Source: Paenibacillus pabuli NBRC 13638 (GTDB lineage: Bacteria > Bacillota > Bacilli > Paenibacillales > Paenibacillaceae). Taken from it: a stretch of DNA of 64,000 nucleotides. The DNA lies in the NCBI RefSeq assembly GCF_001514495.1, contig NZ_BCNM01000003.1:62001-126000 (forward strand), read 5' to 3'. The position numbers and the translations under genes are program-made. This document shows positions 1-8,169 of the stretch, piece by piece (positions within the stretch are counted from its first letter, which is position 1; each line of letters opens with the position of its first letter). Below the pieces are notes generated by a model. It saw only the letters and a list, made by a program, of their open reading frames with translations, was not told where the DNA came from and did not search any database.

Positions 1-891
1 GTAAGTTTCCTTGCTTACTCCCGCCAGATTGAGCGGCCCATCAATGACCTGGCGAACCAATACAACCTGATTCAGGCCGCTATTGCAGGTGCCGAGCGCG
101 TATTCCATATTATGGATACACCAAGTGAATACGTGGAAGAACAGAAGAAACAGCTGGCGAAGATTCAGGGTAACGTTGTATTTGAGGATGTATCTTTTGG
201 CTATACCGCCGAGAGAGAAATTCTGAAAAAGGTCAGCTTCACCGCCAAGCCAGGCGAGATGATTGCGCTTGTCGGACCAACAGGTGCGGGCAAAACGACC
301 ATTATCAACCTGCTGCCCCGTTTTTACGAAATTACGGGCGGACGGATTACCATTGATGGCTGTGACATCTCGGAACTTGAGAAAGACCAGCTAAGGCGCG
401 AACTTGGCATTGTGTTACAGGATGCCTATCTGTTCTCCGGAACCATTCGTGACAATATTGCCTACGGCAAACCGGATGCAACGATTGAAGAGGTTCAGCA
501 GGCAGCTCGGCTCGCCAATGCTCACTCCTTCATTCGCAAATTATCGCAGGGATATGATACTCCGATCATTTCCGGTGGCAGCAATCTGAGTCAGGGACAG
601 CGGCAACTTCTAACCATCGCCCGCGCCATTCTCGCTGATCCCGCCATTCTCATCCTGGATGAAGCGACCAGCAGCATCGATACGCGGACCGAAATGCAGA
701 TTCAGGAAGCGATGCGTACCTTGATGAAGGATCGCACCAGCTTTGTCATCGCCCACAGGCTAAGCACGATCCGTGAGGCCGATCAGATTCTCGTCATTGA
801 TGACGGCAGGATCGCTGAACGAGGCAGCCATGACGAGTTAATGCAGCAGCAAGGTTTTTACTACCAATTGCAGCAGGGTCAACTCAGCTGA
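1..891 (+). CDS. ABC exporter, fused permease/ATPase, 3' part
   Basis: The reading frame is open from base 1, so this is the 3' end of a longer gene. The first roughly 37 codons (ending near the HIMDTPSEY stretch) belong to the end of an ABC exporter transmembrane domain; the rest is a complete nucleotide-binding domain. Visible motifs are Walker A GPTGAGKTT, the signature LSQGQRQ, Walker B ILILDEATSS and the H-loop IAHRLST. This is the architecture of MsbA/LmrA/BmrA-type half-transporters, which export drugs or lipids across the membrane as dimers. The substrate cannot be told from the sequence. A partner half-transporter may lie just to the left, outside the window. A hairpin follows 46 bases after the stop. 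Confidence 0.93.
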   Translation, partial: VSFLAYSRQIERPINDLANQYNLIQAAIAGAERVFHIMDTPSEYVEEQKKQLAKIQGNVVFEDVSFGYTAEREILKKVSFTAKPGEMIALVGPTGAGKTTIINLLPRFYEITGGRITIDGCDISELEKDQLRRELGIVLQDAYLFSGTIRDNIAYGKPDATIEEVQQAARLANAHSFIRKLSQGYDTPIISGGSNLSQGQRQLLTIARAILADPAILILDEATSSIDTRTEMQIQEAMRTLMKDRTSFVIAHRLSTIREADQILVIDDGRIAERGSHDELMQQQGFYYQLQQGQLS

Positions 892-937
892 GGGAGTCCA
901 TTTTCTGTGGAGTAGGACACAACAAAACACAGCAAAA

Positions 938-983
938 AAACGCCGCTTTAGGTTCCGTCTTATCCCGGACCTTTGCGGCGTTT
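938..983. terminator. Bidirectional terminator-like hairpin
   Basis: The arms AAACGCCGC and GCGGCGTTT pair around a GC-rich centre that can also partly pair. A-rich sequence to the left and T-rich sequence to the right let it serve the ABC exporter on the plus strand and the acyltransferase gene on the minus strand, whose genes converge here. Confidence 0.8.
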
Positions 984-988
984 CCATT

Positions 989-1765
989 TTATCGCTTCAT
1001 TCGTACAATTCCGCGTGTAGATTGATTTATAAAGTTCAATGTGTGTTCTTTAAATTCAGAAGGAGGTAAGTTGTTTATTTCTTCAATAGATTGATCGAGA
1101 GTTCGTTTTTGGCGAAATAAAATGGTATTAATCTTTTTTATCATGCTTATATCTTCATTTGAAAATCCGTTTCTTCTTAGACCAATAGTATTAATACCAT
1201 GTATGTACGAACGCGGACCATCTGCTAAAGAATATGGAACAATATCTTGTGAAACTTTACTTCCCGCTCCAATCATTGCAAACCTTCCAATGTTACACGA
1301 TTGGTGTACACCAGAACCACAACCAAAAGTGATATAGTCTTCAATATGAACATGTCCGCCAATTTGCACATTATTGACAATGACGTTGTGATCTCCCATC
1401 AACACATCATGTGCGACATGAGCATAATTCATAATAAAGTTGTTACTGCCTATTCGCGTGAAACCATCTCCTTTTGATGTGCCTCTACATATGGTGACAT
1501 ACTCTCTCACGGTATTATGATCTCCAATAATGAGATACGACGCTTCACCCTGGTAACTTTTATCTTGTGGAACCGAGCCGATAATAGCACCATGTGAAAT
1601 AGCGTTATTCTCTCCCATGATCGTGTTAGCTCCTATGATAACGTGACTTCCAATCTTACAACCGCTACCTATTTTTGAGTTTTCTTCAATGATACTGAAA
1701 GGTCCGACTTCGACATGGTCTCCAATTACTGCGGTAGGATGAATAATGGCTGAGGGATGTATCAT
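989..1765 (-). CDS. lpxA: LpxA-like UDP-GlcNAc acyltransferase (orphan)
   Basis: A 258-residue left-handed beta-helix acyltransferase with the full LpxA plan: N-terminal hexapeptide repeats starting MIHPSAIIHPTAVIG, then a C-terminal helical tail ending with STRGIVR. The catalytic segment HVAHD, the GGHV histidine and the VHQ motif of LpxA are all present, as is GLRRNGFS near the nucleotide-sugar region. Known LpxA moves an acyl chain from acyl-ACP to the 3-OH of UDP-GlcNAc, the first step of lipid A. A start at 1765 is chosen because AAAGGAAGGTG precedes it and it gives the usual family length; the frame is open 35 codons further upstream. The gene looks richer in A+T than its neighbours. 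No other lipid A gene is seen, so its product in a Gram-positive host is unclear. It could have been acquired by transfer or make an acylated sugar of another kind. Confidence 0.85.
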   Translation of the reverse strand: MIHPSAIIHPTAVIGDHVEVGPFSIIEENSKIGSGCKIGSHVIIGANTIMGENNAISHGAIIGSVPQDKSYQGEASYLIIGDHNTVREYVTICRGTSKGDGFTRIGSNNFIMNYAHVAHDVLMGDHNVIVNNVQIGGHVHIEDYITFGCGSGVHQSCNIGRFAMIGAGSKVSQDIVPYSLADGPRSYIHGINTIGLRRNGFSNEDISMIKKINTILFRQKRTLDQSIEEINNLPPSEFKEHTLNFINQSTRGIVRMKR

Positions 1766-1822
1766 TTCGCACCTTCCTTTGAGTATTATTCTACTTAAAT
1801 CAGAGAACCGCCCACCCTGTTT

Positions 1823-1937
1823 ATCGTGTAAATCAGCAAACAGCCTCACTCCCTTTGACATTATTTTCACATCCGTATCCTATTCACACGTATTATATCG
1901 ATTATGATTAGCTGATGTTGTCGATATTTGGAGGGTC
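1823..1937. repeat. Shared upstream repeat, copy A (lpxA-like gene)
   Basis: About 115 bases nearly identical to 3625-3738, including a 36-base perfect block at 1890-1925. Read on the minus strand, both copies carry a TATAAT followed by a stretch that can encode SKG.RLFA.LHD in one frame. Each lies directly upstream of a minus-strand gene, so the repeat probably carries the promoter and leader. Confidence 0.85.
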
Positions 1938-1967
1938 AACGAATAACCGATGAGCAGCAAAACAAAA

Positions 1968-1998
1968 AAACCTTAGCACGTCATCCGAGCTGAGGTTT
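1968..1998 (-). terminator. Terminator of the sensor kinase gene
   Basis: AAACCTTAGC and GCTGAGGTTT form a 10-bp stem (one wobble pair). On the minus strand the hairpin is followed by seven T residues and then GTTTTG. It lies about 70 bases past the kinase stop, separating that gene from the lpxA-like gene. Confidence 0.85.
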
Positions 1999-2069
1999 CT
2001 AAACGAACCATTTTTTGTTTTTTTTACGTCTATTTAACGGGATCAATTCAGTGTTTATGTCTGTTGGAA

Positions 2070-3641
2070 TTATACCCCCATAGGCAGATAAAGGGTGAAC
2101 GTCGAACCAATCCCCATTTCACTCTGAACGGTAATTTTCCCATGATGATCCTGAGCAATTTTCTGACAAAGTGCCAACCCGAGTCCGGTCCCTTCTTCCT
2201 TGGTTGTATAGAATGGATTAAAGATCGTTGCCAGTGAATTCTCCGGAATACCGCTGCCTGTATCGGTAATGGAGATCAGCGCTTGGTCTCCATCTTGCAA
2301 CAGATCAATATGTACCTCGCCGGGATCTGCCATCGCTTCAAAAGCATTACGGATCAGGTTAATCAGAACCTGAACGATCTTGTCACGATCCATGTTGACC
2401 ACAACTGGCTCACCAGTCATTTTAAGTGTAATCTGGTGCCCTCGCGATGCTGCATCCGATTCGGTTAACGACATGACTCGTTCAAGACAATGTCCCACAC
2501 CTTCGGGCTTCATGTGATTGGCTTGGGGTTTGGAGAACTGTAAAAACTCGGCTGTCAGATCCGTTACCCGTGTTACCTCACCCATAATGACTTCATACCA
2601 TGGAGCGATATTAAATGCCTGTCCTCGTGATAACTGCAGAAATCCTCGAATGGCAGTCAGTGGATTGCGGATTTCATGAGCCATGCCAGCCGCCAGCTCA
2701 CCTACAGCCCGGAGTCTTTCCGAACGGAAGACCTCCTCTTCATTTTTTAGCCATTTGCTGCGCTGCTGCTGGAACAGCCTGTCCTCCGAGAGGGTAATAA
2801 ATTGCTGCAAGGTCTCAGACATTCCCGGATATGGGGAAATAATGTAGTTTACCTGCAGCCCCTTTAACTCCCCGGTCAACAGTGACGCCATGCGCTCTTC
2901 GATATCTTGTATTTCAGGCAGAACCACAGCATACCGATCCCCCGCATATCGGGATACCCCATACGCATCTGCAAATTGCTTCGACACACTCTCGCCTGTG
3001 GCTTTGATCACCTGACTCCAGTTATCTTCAACCTCTTTGTCAAATCCGTTGAAATTCTGAATGTTCAAGATAATCAGCAAAAAGGATCGTTGCTCGTCCG
3101 CCGTTTTCTTCAGTACATTCATATATCCCTCGTAATTCAGTAACCCGGTGAGCGGGTCGTGGATCGTAAGATAACGATTTTTTTCCCGCAGTCTTCGTTT
3201 CTCTGCCTCGCTGTTAACCAAGGCATGATACAAGAAGATAAAGACAATTACTGCCAACATGTCAAACATGGATACCAGCAAATTATATGAATCTATCTTC
3301 ACGTACGAGAGTCGAATCACGGTATATTCAAACACCATCAACATTGAAAGGGGTAACATCTGCGTGACACGCTGTTTATCCTGAATCATCGACATAATGA
3401 GCAGGTAATACAACATATTGCACCAGTTCAGTTCACTGAAATAATGGAATATGCCGAGAAAGATCCAATGGATATAGCGCAGTACAGGATACCGTTTTTC
3501 CCCGTATATACTTGCTACAAATAACACACCAGCACATATCATTAACGCAAGATGGGGAGTAAGCCCTAGAAAATAAGAGGACAGGATAACCAGCAGACAT
3601 CCCAGCGGGAAAATAACCATTTTCATCGTGTAACTCAGCAA
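2070..3641 (-). CDS. Membrane sensor histidine kinase with degenerate GGDEF domain
   Basis: A 523-residue kinase. Residues 1 to about 150 form several membrane helices. Next comes a GGDEF-like domain starting HDPLTGLLNYEGY, in which the active motif is degenerate (YAGDR), so it should not make cyclic di-GMP. Then follow a HisKA domain with the phospho-acceptor histidine in GMAHEIRNPLTAIRGF and an HATPase domain with NLIRNAFEAM, DTGSGIP and GTGLGLAL. The layout recalls sporulation-type orphan kinases of Bacillales, and no response regulator is adjacent. A TTG start at 3641 is used because AGGGGG lies nine bases upstream; ATG codons at 3626 and 3620 are alternatives without a clear ribosome site. 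The input signal is not apparent. Confidence 0.85.
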   Translation of the reverse strand: MLSYTMKMVIFPLGCLLVILSSYFLGLTPHLALMICAGVLFVASIYGEKRYPVLRYIHWIFLGIFHYFSELNWCNMLYYLLIMSMIQDKQRVTQMLPLSMLMVFEYTVIRLSYVKIDSYNLLVSMFDMLAVIVFIFLYHALVNSEAEKRRLREKNRYLTIHDPLTGLLNYEGYMNVLKKTADEQRSFLLIILNIQNFNGFDKEVEDNWSQVIKATGESVSKQFADAYGVSRYAGDRYAVVLPEIQDIEERMASLLTGELKGLQVNYIISPYPGMSETLQQFITLSEDRLFQQQRSKWLKNEEEVFRSERLRAVGELAAGMAHEIRNPLTAIRGFLQLSRGQAFNIAPWYEVIMGEVTRVTDLTAEFLQFSKPQANHMKPEGVGHCLERVMSLTESDAASRGHQITLKMTGEPVVVNMDRDKIVQVLINLIRNAFEAMADPGEVHIDLLQDGDQALISITDTGSGIPENSLATIFNPFYTTKEEGTGLGLALCQKIAQDHHGKITVQSEMGIGSTFTLYLPMGV

Positions 3642-3738
3642 ACAGCCTCGCCCCCTTTGACAATACGCACATCTAAGATCCTATTTACATGTATTATATC
3701 GATTATGATTAGCTGATGTTGTCGATTATTGGAGGATC
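3625..3738. repeat. Shared upstream repeat, copy B (sensor kinase gene)
   Basis: Partner of 1823-1937; the block 3691-3726 is identical to 1890-1925. It covers the start of the kinase gene and its likely promoter, with TATAAT on the minus strand at 3693-3698 and only a weak -35 hexamer. Confidence 0.85.
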
Positions 3739-3898
3739 GCCAAATTCACATGAATGTATAAGTTTATAAATAAAGTAGGACAAACGGTTTATAGGAAAAA
3801 GGAGAATGCGAAATATCCTCCAATTCATGATCCGATTGTGATACAATACATTTAATGGATTTATTTGGGATATCACCTTGGTTATGGAGGGGAAATAG

Positions 3899-4234
3899 TT
3901 GATACAACAAAGAAAACCGTTGGGCGTCGGGACCCTTTCTCTGCTTGTGCTTGCTATGGGGTTTGCTTTTAATTTTTCTTGGGGCACTGAAAAGGTACAG
4001 ATCAGCCACTACTTGTTTAATCTACTGGATTTGCCGATCTATAGCAATGGTCATCAAGGATTTCATATTCCCTTTATGGCAGCTGTCATCTTTTGGTTAT
4101 CTTCCGTTTTGATCGCACGCAAATATCATTCTCACTTTGGTACAAAAGTGGCATACAAGGTCGGTGGTTTCATGCTGATTCTTAGCGTGATGATCTTTCC
4201 ACTTTACGGTGTAATATGGGTCATATTCCATTAA
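3899..4234 (+). CDS. Small membrane protein of unknown function
   Basis: A 111-residue protein with three hydrophobic helices: about residues 10-28, 58-75 and 90-110. The TTG start is supported by GGAGGGG nine bases upstream. A ten-bp terminator follows, so the gene is a single transcription unit facing away from the sensor kinase. I do not recognise the family. No catalytic or binding motif stands out; the polar loops contain several histidines. Confidence 0.7.
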   Translation: MIQQRKPLGVGTLSLLVLAMGFAFNFSWGTEKVQISHYLFNLLDLPIYSNGHQGFHIPFMAAVIFWLSSVLIARKYHSHFGTKVAYKVGGFMLILSVMIFPLYGVIWVIFH

Positions 4235-4250
4235 AAAAGCATGACACACG

Positions 4251-4290
4251 CAAAGCCAGCCCCCTGTCATTTCAGAGTGCTGGCTTTGTT
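4251..4290 (+). terminator. Terminator of the small membrane protein gene
   Basis: CAAAGCCAGC at 4251-4260 pairs perfectly with GCTGGCTTTG at 4279-4288 and is followed by TTTTACCTCT. It can also end the converging Mgl operon. Confidence 0.85.
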
Positions 4291-4372
4291 TTACCTCTCT
4301 ATAAGAGATCGAAAGATATTACTGAAAATTGCGTGGCAGGTGCAACCTTTCAAAATCAACTTATATACCCTT

Positions 4373-5392
4373 CTATTTTTTCGCCATATACTTGCGAATA
4401 TCGAATGCCACCGCAGCCACAATAATCAACCCTTTAATAATCAGCTGCCAGTAAGGACTTACACCGATAAAGGTCAGACCATAGTTGATGACTCCAAAGA
4501 TCAGCACCCCTGCCATAACTCCGGGTACCGTACCAATACCACCCGCAGTGGAGACGCCCCCCACTACGCAGGCCGCAATAGCATCCAGTTCATACATATT
4601 GCCGTAATTGTTCGTTGCCCCGCCCGTACGTGCGGCTTCCAGCACACCGCCCAGTCCATACAATGCTCCTGCGATGGCATACAGTGCGATCAGGTTGCGT
4701 GCCACATGAATGCCGGACACATGCGCAGCCTGAATGTTGCCACCGATGGCATACATGTTCTTCCCGAGGCGGGTCTTGTTGAAAACGACCCAGCAGATCA
4801 GCGCAACCGCTATAGCAATCAATACGATATACGGAATGGAATACCCACCGCCAAGATCAATGTAACCAGATCCAATAACGGTAAAATCCGGTCTCAGTCC
4901 ACCAATCGGTTGGGACTGATTCGGCTCCGTATCAAAATAAATCGAGTTCAGACCATATACCGCAACCATGGTGCCCAGCGTCGCAATAAAGGGTGGAACA
5001 TGTAATTTGGCTACAATGATGCCGTTGACGAGACCCACTGCCAGGCCCGCGATGATCCCGATGACGATCGGCAATCCCACCCATAAATGTGGCAGATCAG
5101 GAAAGAAGCGATTGGCATATTCGTCGATTTGCAGCATGGATGCGGATACGACAGCCGTTAGACCAACGACCCGTCCTGCCGACAAATCGACCCCGCCCGT
5201 TACCAGAATAAACGCTGCTCCCAGCGCAATGATGGCCCGTGTGGATGACTGCTGTAATATATCCCGAAGTGTAGAGAAAGCAAGAAAGTGCGGATCGGCA
5301 ATGGCAATGCCAATGACGAGCAGGATCAGCACAATAAAGATCGCGCGCTGCGCCACATACTGCTTCACCTGATTGATAACCTGTGTATTCAT
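4373..5392 (-). CDS. mglC: Galactose/methylgalactoside ABC permease MglC
   Basis: A 339-residue inner-membrane permease of the BPD_transp_2/RbsC family with about ten hydrophobic segments. The ALGAAFILVTGGVDLSAGRV segment near residue 57 and AIGGN near 218 are typical of sugar permeases working with a two-domain ATPase. It forms the channel of the Mgl importer. It is the last gene of the six-gene operon; its start lies 14 bases from the end of mglA with GGAGGGAACAC just before it. The MglC assignment follows from the strong MglA neighbour; a ribose or xylose permease would look alike. Confidence 0.9.
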   Translation of the reverse strand: MNTQVINQVKQYVAQRAIFIVLILLVIGIAIADPHFLAFSTLRDILQQSSTRAIIALGAAFILVTGGVDLSAGRVVGLTAVVSASMLQIDEYANRFFPDLPHLWVGLPIVIGIIAGLAVGLVNGIIVAKLHVPPFIATLGTMVAVYGLNSIYFDTEPNQSQPIGGLRPDFTVIGSGYIDLGGGYSIPYIVLIAIAVALICWVVFNKTRLGKNMYAIGGNIQAAHVSGIHVARNLIALYAIAGALYGLGGVLEAARTGGATNNYGNMYELDAIAACVVGGVSTAGGIGTVPGVMAGVLIFGVINYGLTFIGVSPYWQLIIKGLIIVAAVAFDIRKYMAKK

Positions 5393-5406
5393 GTGTTCCC
5401 TCCTGA

Positions 5407-6912
5407 CTAAGCCATCCGCTGCTGTGCGGCCAGCCTCATGATATCCTGCTCTGTTGCCTCGGCGCCATCCACGATTCCGGTGAGCCGCCCTTCGCTCATG
5501 ACCATAATTCGATCTGACATCCCCAGCAGTTCGGGCATCTCCGAGCTGATCATAATAATGCTTTTGCCTTGACGGGCCAGTTCCGTAATAATGGTGTAGA
5601 TTTCAAATTTGGCGCCCACATCAATTCCACGCGTCGGTTCATCGAGCAATAGAATCTCCGGGTCGGTCAATAACCATCTAGCGAGAAGTACCTTCTGTTG
5701 ATTCCCACCAGACAGGTTGCGAATCAGCGTGTTAACCGAAGGCGTTTTGGTTCTGAACTTCTGAGTTTGCTCGTGTGCCTCCTCTCGGCCCTTCTTTTCA
5801 TCCAGCAGACCCACCCGATTCCGGTAACGTCCAAGACTCGCGATAATCGTATTTTCATACACAGACAACACTGGAAAAATTCCTGTGACTCTGCGCTCCT
5901 CGGTTAGCAGGGCAATGTTATGACGCTTCGCTGCGGCCGGTGACTTGATCTTTACCTTGCGTCCATGAATCGAGATCGTCCCTGAGGAAAGTCCGCGCAA
6001 GCCAAACAGCGACTCAATCAATTCCGTTCGCTGTGCCCCAACAAGACCGCCAATTCCCAGTACTTCGCCTTTCCGCAATTCAAACGTCACATCCCGGAAC
6101 GAATTCGGCTGGCTGGAGGTTAAGCCCTCTGCCTTCAAAATCACTTCTCCAGGTACGTTCGTCCGTTCCGGGAACCGTTCATCCAGATCACGTCCAACCA
6201 TGCGGGTAATGATCAGGTCTGTCGTTAAATCGACGGCAGCCCAGGTCCCGACTACAAAGCCATCCCGCATAATCGTAACCTCATCCGAGATCGTCAGAAT
6301 TTCCTCCATCTTGTGCGAAATGTAGATAATAGAAACCCCACGACTGCGCAGCTGATTGATTATGGCGAAGAGCTGGTCCACTTCCTTGCCCGTGAGCGAG
6401 GACGTTGGCTCATCCATCACGATGACTTTGGATTGAAAAGAAACCGCTTTGGCAATTTCCATCGACTGTATTTTGGAAACGGATAGGGTTCCCGCCTGAG
6501 CCTTGGGATCAATATCCAGATTGAGATCCTTGAACAAGGCCAGTGTATCGGCATACATTCGTTTCTCATCCACCAGCAGCCCCCTCATCGGAAATCGTCC
6601 CAGCCAGATGTTCTCCATCACCGGACGATGAGGTACCGGGTTAAGTTCCTGATGAATCATCGATATACCATGCTGAAGCGCCGCCTTCGAACTTGGAATC
6701 TCCACCTCGTTGCCGTCTATCCGAATCGTTCCTTCATCCGGGCGATACATACCGAACAGGCACTTCATCAGCGTGGATTTACCCGCTCCGTTCTCTCCCA
6801 TCAGCGCATGAACCGTACCCGGCTTCACCTTCAATGTAACCTGACTCAGTGCCTGCACACCCGGAAATGCTTTGGATATTCCGTCCATCTCCAGCAGGTA
6901 AGGTGATTCCAT
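5407..6912 (-). CDS. mglA: Galactose/methylgalactoside ABC ATPase MglA
   Basis: A 501-residue protein of two fused nucleotide-binding domains, the usual length for the MglA/RbsA/XylG class. The first has GENGAGKST (about residue 40), VSKIQSMEIAKA and VIVMDEPTSSL. The second has the weak Walker A GLVGAQRTEL typical of this class, LSGGNQQKVLLARWLL and ILLLDEPTRGIDVGAK. Similarity to E. coli MglA runs end to end as far as I can recall it, for example in the MGENGAGKSTLMKCLFG region. It powers import together with MglB and MglC. A hairpin with a T tract separates it from mglB, which should lower its expression relative to the binding protein. Confidence 0.93.
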   Translation of the reverse strand: MESPYLLEMDGISKAFPGVQALSQVTLKVKPGTVHALMGENGAGKSTLMKCLFGMYRPDEGTIRIDGNEVEIPSSKAALQHGISMIHQELNPVPHRPVMENIWLGRFPMRGLLVDEKRMYADTLALFKDLNLDIDPKAQAGTLSVSKIQSMEIAKAVSFQSKVIVMDEPTSSLTGKEVDQLFAIINQLRSRGVSIIYISHKMEEILTISDEVTIMRDGFVVGTWAAVDLTTDLIITRMVGRDLDERFPERTNVPGEVILKAEGLTSSQPNSFRDVTFELRKGEVLGIGGLVGAQRTELIESLFGLRGLSSGTISIHGRKVKIKSPAAAKRHNIALLTEERRVTGIFPVLSVYENTIIASLGRYRNRVGLLDEKKGREEAHEQTQKFRTKTPSVNTLIRNLSGGNQQKVLLARWLLTDPEILLLDEPTRGIDVGAKFEIYTIITELARQGKSIIMISSEMPELLGMSDRIMVMSEGRLTGIVDGAEATEQDIMRLAAQQRMA

Positions 6913-6941
6913 CTTTCATCCTCCCTTTCCATATACCCGGC

Positions 6942-6973
6942 AAAAAAAGGACGCCATCTCATGACGGACGTCC
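6942..6973 (-). terminator. Intra-operon hairpin between mglB and mglA
   Basis: On the minus strand GGACGTCC pairs with GGCGTCC (one bulge), followed by seven T residues. It sits 14 bases after the mglB stop. Such partial terminators let the binding protein be made in excess over the membrane parts. Confidence 0.75.
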
Positions 6974-6986
6974 CTGGTTGCTGCTG

Positions 6987-8048
6987 TTATTGGGCGTCGG
7001 CAATGTTGTCTTTCGTAATTTTTTTGTAAGCAATCCAGACGTATTTGCCATCCGTAATGTCATAACCCGTATTTTCCTTCGTTGGTGTCTCACCCTTCGC
7101 GAGTACGGAAGCGAGTGCAACCGTCGCAGCTCCTTGGTTCTTGGCATCGTTCAACACCGTGCCCAGCATCGTACCATCCTGAAGAGCCTGAATGGCTGGA
7201 GCCGTCGCATCTACACCGACAACCGGCATCGTTTTGCCGTCTTTGAAGTATCCGGCTGCTTTCAACGCTTCAATGGCTCCAAGGGCCATGTCATCATTGT
7301 TCGCCAATACCGCTTCAATCTTGTCTCCGTGGGAGGCAAGGAACGCCTGCATTTTCTCCTGGCCTTTGACCCGGTCCCACATCGCCGTGTCTTCCGCCAG
7401 CGCTTCCACTTCAATACCGGCATCCTGAATGGCCTGAACAGAATATTTGGTCCGCAGCTCTGCATCTTGGTGGCCTGGCTCGCCTTTCAGCATGACGTAT
7501 TGCAGCTTGCCGTCCCCGTTTTTATCTGCCTCCGGGTGGGCCTTCCAGTAGTCCACAATGAGCTGACCGGAGATCGTGCCGGACTCTTCCGCCTTGGCTC
7601 CAACGTAATACACTTTATCCCACTTGTTCATGTCTTCGGCAACCGGCTCACGGTTCAGGAAGACGACCGGAATGCTTGCGGCCTTGGCTTTATCGATGAT
7701 GACACCTGCTGCGGTCCGGTCAACCGGATTGACGGCCATTGCATTGTACTTCTTTGATACAAACAGATCGACTTTTTCATTCTGGGTTGGCTGTGCGTTC
7801 TGGCTATCCACGATATCGAGTGTGGCTTTGCCTTCTGCTGCTGCGGTCATTGCATTCCGCACACCCGTCATGAACGTGTCATCGAATTTATAGATCGCCA
7901 CGCCAATCTTCGGCGTTTCCGTTCCTGCCGCCGCCTGACCTCCTGTATCTGTTCCTGTGCTGCCGCCTGCACTGTCTCCACCACTGCTGCACCCCGCCGC
8001 CGCAACCATACACGCTGTAAGCAACAATGTCATCCACGTTTTCTTCAT
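6987..8048 (-). CDS. mglB: Galactose-type sugar-binding lipoprotein MglB
   Basis: A 353-residue periplasmic-binding-protein-like 1 domain behind a lipoprotein signal peptide with the acceptor Cys at residue 20 (VAAAGC). After a Ser/Gly/Thr-rich linker, PKIGVAIYKFDDTFM starts the binding fold. DIVDSQNAQPTQNEKVD and VNPVDRTAAGVIIDKA resemble E. coli MglB. NGDGKLQYVMLKG matches the calcium-binding loop region of galactose-binding proteins. Role: captures galactose or a related sugar for MglAC. GGGGGAGGTC gives a strong ribosome site, and a cre-like box at 8099-8112 suggests an extra, carbon-repressed promoter in front of this gene. Confidence 0.92.
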   Translation of the reverse strand: MKKTWMTLLLTACMVAAAGCSSGGDSAGGSTGTDTGGQAAAGTETPKIGVAIYKFDDTFMTGVRNAMTAAAEGKATLDIVDSQNAQPTQNEKVDLFVSKKYNAMAVNPVDRTAAGVIIDKAKAASIPVVFLNREPVAEDMNKWDKVYYVGAKAEESGTISGQLIVDYWKAHPEADKNGDGKLQYVMLKGEPGHQDAELRTKYSVQAIQDAGIEVEALAEDTAMWDRVKGQEKMQAFLASHGDKIEAVLANNDDMALGAIEALKAAGYFKDGKTMPVVGVDATAPAIQALQDGTMLGTVLNDAKNQGAATVALASVLAKGETPTKENTGYDITDGKYVWIAYKKITKDNIADAQ

Positions 8049-8098
8049 ATCCTAATGACCTCCCCCAAGTTCATTCGGCTTTACCGATGTCTTTATTA

Positions 8099-8112
8099 TG
8101 AAAGGGTTTACA
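8099..8112 (-). promoter_or_regulatory. cre-like box upstream of mglB
   Basis: On the minus strand TGTAAACCCTTTCA differs from the TGWAANCGNTNWCA consensus only in the central CG (here CC). It lies 51 bases upstream of the mglB start. Predicted to bind CcpA. Confidence 0.5.
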
Positions 8113-8169
8113 ATAAATTCGAATACAAGATCTTCCTCTGTTTTATCGAAATCTTCCTGAATTGAACCT

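Noticed and set aside
4241..5005. Plus-strand open frame of 254 codons
   Set aside because: Overlaps the mglC coding strand in reverse and starts inside a terminator hairpin.
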